This document shows positions 58,025 to 64,000 of a stretch of 64,000 nucleotides of DNA, piece after piece. The position numbers and the translations under genes were made by a program. The notes below the pieces were generated by a model, which made no database searches, had not been told where the DNA came from, and saw only the letters and a program-made list of their open reading frames with translations. Source of the DNA: Punctularia strigosozonata HHB-11173 SS5 (taxonomy: Eukaryota > Basidiomycota > Agaricomycetes > Corticiales > Punctulariaceae); the NCBI RefSeq assembly GCF_000264995.1, contig NW_006767433.1, positions 330,953 to 394,952 on the forward strand, written 5' to 3'. Numbering within the stretch: position 1 is the stretch's first letter; each line of letters starts with the position of its first letter.

Positions 58025-58288
58025 CTGTGTATGTTGTATCTCGACTACAGCAAGTCGCAAAACCGAGCGTACGTAGCTGTTGGCGAGTCGCAACCCCACG
58101 ATTTAAAATTACGCGTCTGGTAACGGGCACGTGGACGCGTCCACGGCGCGCCGTCCAATGAGTTGCTGCTTATGCTCAGCTATGTAACACTGACTAGTAC
58201 ACAACACTCTCCGATCCACCATGTGCGTGATCGTTCTACATAATCACGAACCTGGCTCGATACTACAGGCTTCATCTTCGCACTCGCT

Positions 58289-59991
58289 TTACCATAAGTA
58301 ATCAGGAGGATAGTCATCCGCGATGAGGTCTGGAGGCGCAAGACCTCGAGCGCGCTGCAGTTTCCGCACTTTGTCAACGACGCATATTCTGGCCTCCTCT
58401 CTTGAAGCCTCCAAATGAGCAGGGTCAATCCCAGGAGGCGGGGCGTAGAAGCCGAAGGCTTTCAACTGGGGGAAGAGGCAATCGATCACGACGCTGAGAG
58501 GGCCCGTCCACCAGTTTGCGCCATCGGGGTGCGGTTCAAATGGGTCGTCCCAGATGAAGTCCTCCAGTAGGAGCTTCTCGAAGTGGACGTTGCCCTGGGT
58601 CCCCGCTGGCAAACTGATGTGTTCAGGTGTTATGCGCGTCGGGTCCACGTTAATGTGCAAAACTTCCAATGAAGGGCAATGCAGGGCGAACGACCTCAAG
58701 GAAGCACTCGTCAGCTGAGGATCGTCCTCGAAGTATTCTTGGCTCCGGAACAGGCTGACGTATACCAAACCGGGGCATGAGCGAGCGAGATGGTCGATGA
58801 TAGAGTCTGTCCATATGAATGGCGCGCTGATCCGGAGCTTGAAGAGGTTCGGAAAGGTAGGCATTTGCAGGAAGATATCCGCCGCGAGCGGACTCTGCCA
58901 ATCAGGCCGAATACAGATGAAGCCTATCCATAAGATGCAGAAGAGTTTGCTCGGTTGCTGCAAGACTTGTCGCACGAGATCATCCCAGACCGCTTGAGAC
59001 TCCGATTTCATCGCCGACAATTCCAGGTTGTCGGCCGGGAGCAAGCGTAGGAGATCACAGATTGCGGGGATCTGACCATGCAGCGTCAGATCCTCGAGGC
59101 TATTTCGAGCCTCCTCGTCATCCTCGAGACATTCTTCTGCGTATTCTTGAAGAATAGCCGATGGGGCAATGGATCTGGTCCCGGGGTCCAGTATGACCGC
59201 GAATCTTTGCATACGAGGAAGCCCCCACGCTTTACGGAGGACATCTATCGCACGAGCCCCATCTTGGAAGTATTCCGCTGGGAGATGGATTTCGAGCGAA
59301 TCCAATCTCTCATATTTGCAGAGGTTCTCCAGCATTGACGTATCGATGACTGGGCCGCCAACCAGTATCTCGGTCATATTTGGGGAAGGGGTAGTGAAGA
59401 GTGTACGAAGGAAGTACTTGACGTCTTCAACAACGTCGGCTTCCCATTTCTCGTTGTCGGTCTCGACGATGATAAAGCCGGTAATGGCTGAGGTGAGGAA
59501 CATGCTCGCATGTCGCGCAGAGAACGTCTCTGGATTGAACACGAGCCAATTCACCCGAGGGAAGAGGCGACGTCTTCGGTCGAGAGCCAGCAGAGCATCA
59601 AACACGCTCTCAGAGACGTGCTTGCAGCTGCGGCGTTCAATCTCAAATCCGGTAACGCGTTGACAGTAGCGTCTGAAGCGTCCCCATTCGGCTTCAGTGG
59701 GTTCGCGGGAGAACGACTGAGGAGGTGGACTCTCAATTCGAGTAATCACGCGAGGAAGAGCGCATCGCGTACCCATTTCCCTTCAATGTCTTCCCGATAC
59801 GAGGGTAAGACCCGCAGCAATATCTCAAAGTCCATGAGCGAGTCCCATATGTCATCCAATGCAATCTCAGCCCACGCTTTACACGTGTACGCGCAGTTCA
59901 AGAGCACCTGGCGTCGCGCACGGTAGTGGCCCATATGCATACTGTCAAAAACAGCACGAACGATTTCATTGATCAGGAGTGCACGGTGCAT
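58289..59991 (-). CDS. F-box-like protein, tandem copy 2
   Basis: Two exons, same architecture as its neighbour. The first exon reads MHRALLINEIVRAVFDSMHM and LLNCAYTCKAWAEIALDDIW; it joins at EGKW to SFSREPTEAEWGRFRRYCQR. The body carries VEDVKYFLRTLFTTPSPNMT, LENLCKYERLDSLEIHLPAE, LFKLRISAPFIWTDSIIDHL and LRSFALHCPSLEVLHINVDP, and ends LIADDYPPDYLW. Without the intron the frame also stays open upstream of the acceptor, so intron retention would give a protein lacking the F-box. An earlier ATG at 60006 would add MPSQN. Confidence 0.8.
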
Positions 59992-60201
59992 GTTTTGACT
60001 CGGCATCTGCTGGGAGTAGTTGGTGTGGCAAGAAGTCAACCCGAGCTTGGCACAGCGTGGTCAGCTCGTGTCCGTCGAATGGCACGTGGACGTGGAGAGA
60101 GCGACCAAATTCAGAAAATCGCCGAAGTCCTCGACGTTCAAATATCCATTCTCGCTTGTCTCCTTCACCAGCTTGCGAGAATTCCTGTACTCATTCCGTG
60201 C
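59992..60201. promoter_or_regulatory. Shared divergent promoter, F-box copy 2 / TRM2
   Basis: The two genes point away from each other with 210 bp (long TRM2 start) or 330 bp (short start) between start codons. No TATA box or known operator is recognised. Confidence 0.4.
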
Positions 60202-62386
60202 ATGCGGGTGGCGACTCGGGCTTTACCTCGGCTAGCTCTGTACTATAGACCATCTCGCTCAATCTTCACTCCCCCTGGATTCCTGTCCATAGCAAGATCT
60301 CGAAATACTCACGTGAAAGATATGGCTGCAGCGCCTACGAGCCCCGTTGCGGCGACTACGCAGAAGGCAGGGTCGCGCTCTCTGCCGGGTTACAGTGACT
60401 TGCAACCGCCGGAGAAGAGACCGAGGCTGGATTCGGAAGATGTCGCGATGGATGGTGGCCGCGAACTCGAGGTGGACCCTGTAGACTCGAAGGGTCTCCC
60501 GGCTACTGTGACAGGTGGCCTGGTGGAGAAGAACGACGCGGTTGCGCGGAAACGTACGGCGAACCAGCGCCGGAAGTTGGAAAAGGCTCGCCGCAAGCTG
60601 CCCGAACCGGGGACTGCTGAGGATGCCAACTGGCTGGAAGTCGTTGATCTATTGGGAAAGGAGGCGGTCGATGAAGCCTTCGTTCAGAAGAGGGAGTGGG
60701 ATCAGATATATGATACACCGGCGGAAGTCGAAGTCGTCATTGAGGCGCTTTCCTCTAGTGGTGAGTAACCCCGTGTTTTGACATAGCTGCTGTTTGACCT
60801 CAAGAAAGGTCAGGTCACGGACTTGCGCGTGCGCCTGGAAAACCGCCTTGGGCCATCATCGTGCCATTCTGCCTTCCTGGGGAAACCGTGCGGGCCAAGG
60901 TGTACAAGAACCAAAGGCTGCACTCTTTGGCCGAGCTGATTGAAATAGTAATTCCAAACCCTGGGCTCCGCGATGACAGTCGAATCCAATGTAGATACTT
61001 CGGAAAATGCGGAGGCTGCCAGTATCAGGTCGGTAAACCATCCGCGCTTCATTACACGCGTTCAACTGAACAATACACATAGATGCTATCGTATGAGAAG
61101 CAGCTGGAGTTTAAGCGAGATGTAGTGGTAAAAGCGTACAAGAACTATTCCGGTGCGTCGTCGAACTACCCGTTTTTGTTCGTTCTTGATACAAATCGAT
61201 ACAGAACTCCCTCCTTCTGTGTTACCAGAAATCGGGGCAACGTTCGCCTCCCCCAAGCAGTATGGATATCGGACGAAATTGACCCCGCACTTCGAGTGTG
61301 CTCCCAAGGAAGCGTGGCGGAACAGCGGATTCCTGAAATCAGGCGGCTTTGCTCCGAACGAGAAGCCTGACTGGTTGCATATCGGCTTCAATGAAGCAGG
61401 ATCGTCGAGGGTGATGGATATCGAGGTGAAGAGAAAACAGCTCTTCTCAATAGTCTCACGTCATTCTGACTTTGCTCCATAGGAGTGTCCGATAGGTACT
61501 CCGGCCATCAACGAAGCGTATGGCCAAATACGAAGCAAGGTCATACAGTGGGTCTTTTCGTTCTTTCCCTCTTCCCTCCACGCTCTAAGCGCGGCGCAGG
61601 AACATATGGTCGTATTCGAAAGGCGTCTCCCTGCTCTTCCGCGAATCGCTTCCAGTATCGTCAACAACGGCTTCTCTAGACATCCGCGCCTCCCGGTCGC
61701 CATCCCCGGAGCCGCAGAGCGAAAACGTCCACGTGGTGACGGACAACAAAGCTATCGTGCGCGAGCGCGTTGGCTCCAAGCTCTTCAATTACATGGCGAA
61801 CGAGTTCTTCCAGAACAACAATTCCATCCTCGAAGGGCTGACGTCCTACGTGCGCTCTGCCATCCTAGCGCCCTCCGCGTTCGATCCCTCCCTACGCCCG
61901 ACTCATCTCGTCGACGCCTACTGCGGCGCGGGCCTCTTCGCGATCACCCTCGCGGACGAGTTCGAGCACGTCGCCGGCATCGAAATCTCGCAGCACTCGA
62001 TCAGATACGCTCTCCACAATCGCGCGCTGAACCGGATCCAGGCAAGCAAGGTCGAGTTCGTCTCGGACGACGCGGTGCGGATCTTCAGCTGCGTGAAGGC
62101 CTTTCCCCGCGAACGCACGGCGGTGGTGATCGACCCGCCGCGGAAGGGGTGCAGCACAGACTTCGTCGATCAGCTCGTCGGATTCTTGCCTGCGACGATC
62201 GCGTATGTGAGCTGCAACGTGCATACCCAGGCTCGCGACGTGGGGATGATACTCCGAGAAACCGAGAAGCGTGCGGAGGGGAAGCGGTATGTGATTGAGA
62301 GTCTGAGGGGATTCGATTTGTTCCCTCAAACGGCTCATGTCGAGGGTGTTGCGATACTTCGATTAGTAGATGCCCCGGCACCGTGA
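60202..62386 (+). CDS. TRM2: tRNA (uracil-5-)-methyltransferase Trm2
   Basis: Makes m5U54 in the T-loop of tRNA using SAM. Two in-frame starts are possible: 60202 (MRVATRALPRLALYYRPSRS, Arg-rich and without acidic residues, like a mitochondrial presequence) and 60322 (MAAAPTSPVAATTQ). Then come a basic region (RKRTANQRRKLEKARRKLPE), a TRAM-like part (WAIIVPFCLPGETVRAKVYK), a cysteine cluster CRYFGKCGGCQYQ (Fe-S type of the TrmA/RlmD family), QYGYRTKLTPHFEC, and the methyltransferase fold: HLVDAYCGAGLFAITLADEF (SAM), VVIDPPRKGCSTDF and AYVSCNVHTQARD with the catalytic Cys. It ends LRLVDAPAP. Several introns; the splice near 61.45-61.7 kb is less clear. Confidence 0.9.
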
Positions 62387-62701
62387 TATTCAACCACGAC
62401 CCTCTAGCTCACGTATGTGGCACACTGCTCAGTATATCCAACCGAACCTATACTACACTGCGGGATAAGATCTGGAATAACGAGTTACGATGCAGTTTGG
62501 GCGCCTAAACGCTACTATGGCTGTGCGCAATTAGTCTCACGGTCAGCTATACAGCACAGACGGTGCTTTTCCCGCGATCAGTCTCCGTCCGCTGCCGTCC
62601 CCTTCTCCGGTCAAGGTGCTAGCAGTCCGCACATTCTTGGACGAACGTATCCGCTGATAGTCTGGCGACGTGCTTGAACAGATACCGCTAGACTATACAA
62701 A
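62387..62701. other. Intergenic, TRM2 3' end and RPS29 promoter
   Basis: This 315-bp stretch separates two same-strand genes. It holds the RPS29 promoter by position; no known ribosomal-protein promoter motif was identified. Confidence 0.35.
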
Positions 62702-63040
62702 ATGACCCACGACGCTGTCTGGTTCTCTCGTCCCCGCAAGTTCGGCAAGGGTGCGCGCCAGTGGTGAGTATGATCCATCCCCACCGCCTGGCAGGAAAAC
62801 GTTTCGTGCAGGAGACGCGACGGGCTGCTGGTGTGATAGAAGCAGCTACGGATGAGCTGACGTGCTTTGATATCAACAGCCGCCTCTGCGCCCACCAGGC
62901 CGGTCTCATCCGCAAGTACGGCCTCGACCTCTGCCGTCAGTGCTTCCGCGAGAAGGCTGACCAGATCGGCTTCGTCAAGGTGAGGGATATGCTAGCTGTA
63001 CTCCTTGCAAGTTGCTTACGTTTTGCCTCAGAACCGGTGA
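62702..63040 (+). CDS. RPS29: Small ribosomal subunit protein uS14 (RPS29)
   Basis: Three exons (62702-62763, 62880-62979, 63032-63040) give 56 residues: [56 protein letters not shown]. The two CxxC pairs (CRLC and CRQC) bind one zinc. Length and sequence are those of eukaryotic uS14. The last exon codes only Asn-Arg-stop. The 116-nt first intron is long for this region, a common trait of ribosomal protein genes in fungi. Confidence 0.97.
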
Positions 63041-63368
63041 AATCCACTGCTACCTAACTACGACGCTTACCTCCGGTTTTCCCGCACTTGTCCACGCTCT
63101 GCATCCTTTTGAGGCCTACCACTGTATTCGTCTCTATGCATCCAACATGATATGCTTGGCCATGCAGAACCCCAAGTGCACGTAAACACGGAACTGCCGG
63201 CTTTGCCATCATGAGCCAACACTCGTGTCATGCCATGGTAGAACAACGCGTATACTACTAGTACAACGTATGAACATGACGAACCTCCAGACCGCGGGGC
63301 GACAGCAAACGTGGCAGGACATCGAGCACGGTAGGGCGCATGCGTGGCAATACCCACCATCGGCAAAT
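63041..63368. other. Intergenic, convergent 3' ends
   Basis: 328 bp between the RPS29 stop and the stop of the last, minus-strand gene. No coding exon is supported. Confidence 0.4.
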
Positions 63369-64000
63369 TCAGAACATCACGCCCGTTGAAGATGATTCCT
63401 GCTTTGAACTTTGGCTTTGTCCATGCGATAGCGCTGCCGCTATGATGACTTGAACTGCCCGATCGACTTCGCTTCGGATAGTCTCGACGCTGTCAGCTGG
63501 GATCGACGCAATGAAAGCCTCCACATCCCTCGCGAGCTCCTTCAGTCGTTCGAGATCCCTCCGTGTATGAATGTCGGCCGTAGGTCTCAGATATCTTCGC
63601 AGTCTTTCAGCCTGTTTCCGGGATGTGCTAGAAAGGATCGTGTTGTTAACCCGCATCGGCTGTAGTACCATGACCACCGGACTTACTATGCATCGGCCTG
63701 TTGCAGCATCAAAGCCTCGCGTGAGTCCACGTTATCGGTTGTCGCGACTCTCGCCTGTAGCTCCTGTTTAATTCCATTCGCCCACTTGATGACATGCTTG
63801 AGACATGTGTCGAGTTGAGGAACGGGCCCCAGATAAAGGACTCGATAGATGGAATCCGGCCATCCCATTTTCTTGCTATGCTCGAGGTACATGGAGACGC
63901 TATCTGCTGGCGGCGTTGGCAGAGCATCCTGTGAGCAGCGGTTCTGTAAGTTCTTGTGGATCGATGTGTAGCGCAGCGATGCTCACCCCTCCCTCAGTAT
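63369..64000 (-). CDS. Unrecognised protein, 3' part only
   Basis: The gene enters from the right edge on the minus strand. One exon reads LPTPPADSVSMYLEHSKKMG, WPDSIYRVLYLGPVPQLDTC and LKHVIKWANGIKQELQARVA, ending ALMLQQADA. A GT-AG intron (about 63625-63688) joins it to YTSRKQAERLRRYLRPTADI and RRDLERLKELARDVEAFIAS, ending SSKQESSSTGVMF. The end looks helical. No family is recognised; the upstream exon border near 63945 is not resolved. The model starts outside the window. Confidence 0.5.

Overview
The window reads as nuclear DNA of a filamentous basidiomycete, most likely an Agaricomycete (mushroom or wood-decay lineage). Genes are dense and broken by many introns of about 45-60 nt. Coding DNA is GC-rich. 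The dynein heavy chain tail sits in a gene of its own (dhc1), as reported for Agaricomycetes such as Schizophyllum commune. F-box genes occur in a tandem family. All coordinates come from reading and hand-splicing; exon joins were accepted when frame, splice sites and family motifs agreed.

Layout. 1-6851: 5'-truncated GH18 chitinase with a large C-terminal extension. 7505-8623: cullin N-terminal-only protein (-), head to head with TRAPP subunit Trs31 (8788-9692). 9885-10887: class 1 dihydroorotate dehydrogenase. 11509-13483: flavin amine-oxidase-like protein. 13562-15545: splicing factor MFAP1 (-). 15855-16769: Fe-S assembly factor ISA1 (-). A cullin pseudogene scrap and a TA-flanked MITE follow (17020-17616). 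18366-21301 and 38013-40776 (inverted) are paralogs with an MLKL-like N-terminal helical domain and a kinase-like part that lacks a normal DFG. Between them lie a Puf4-type Pumilio protein (22523-26280, -), the VPS38/UVRAG subunit of PI3-kinase complex II (28343-32157, -), an unrecognised acidic protein (32411-34130, +), a doubtful small membrane protein (-), and chaperonin CCT2 (35511-37454, -).

42070-44480 is a GC-rich satellite with higher-order structure and an assembly gap (N at 43258-43817). It carries a series of hairpins whose stems vary while staying complementary. A second MITE and a possible relic of the MLKL-like gene follow in AT-rich DNA. The right third holds an aldo/keto reductase (46242-48059), dhc1 (48909-53115), three F-box genes (54053-55925 +; 56330-58024 and 58289-59991 tandem, -), tRNA methyltransferase TRM2 (60202/60322-62386), ribosomal protein RPS29/uS14 (62702-63040) and the 3' part of an unrecognised gene at the right edge.

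Most genes are housekeeping (vesicle tethering, autophagy/endosome lipid kinase, splicing, Fe-S assembly, protein folding, tRNA modification, translation, dynein transport). The accessory layer is the MLKL-like pair, the cullin N-terminal duplicate and its scrap, the F-box family, the MITEs and the satellite. No tRNA, rRNA, CRISPR array or LTR-type element was seen.
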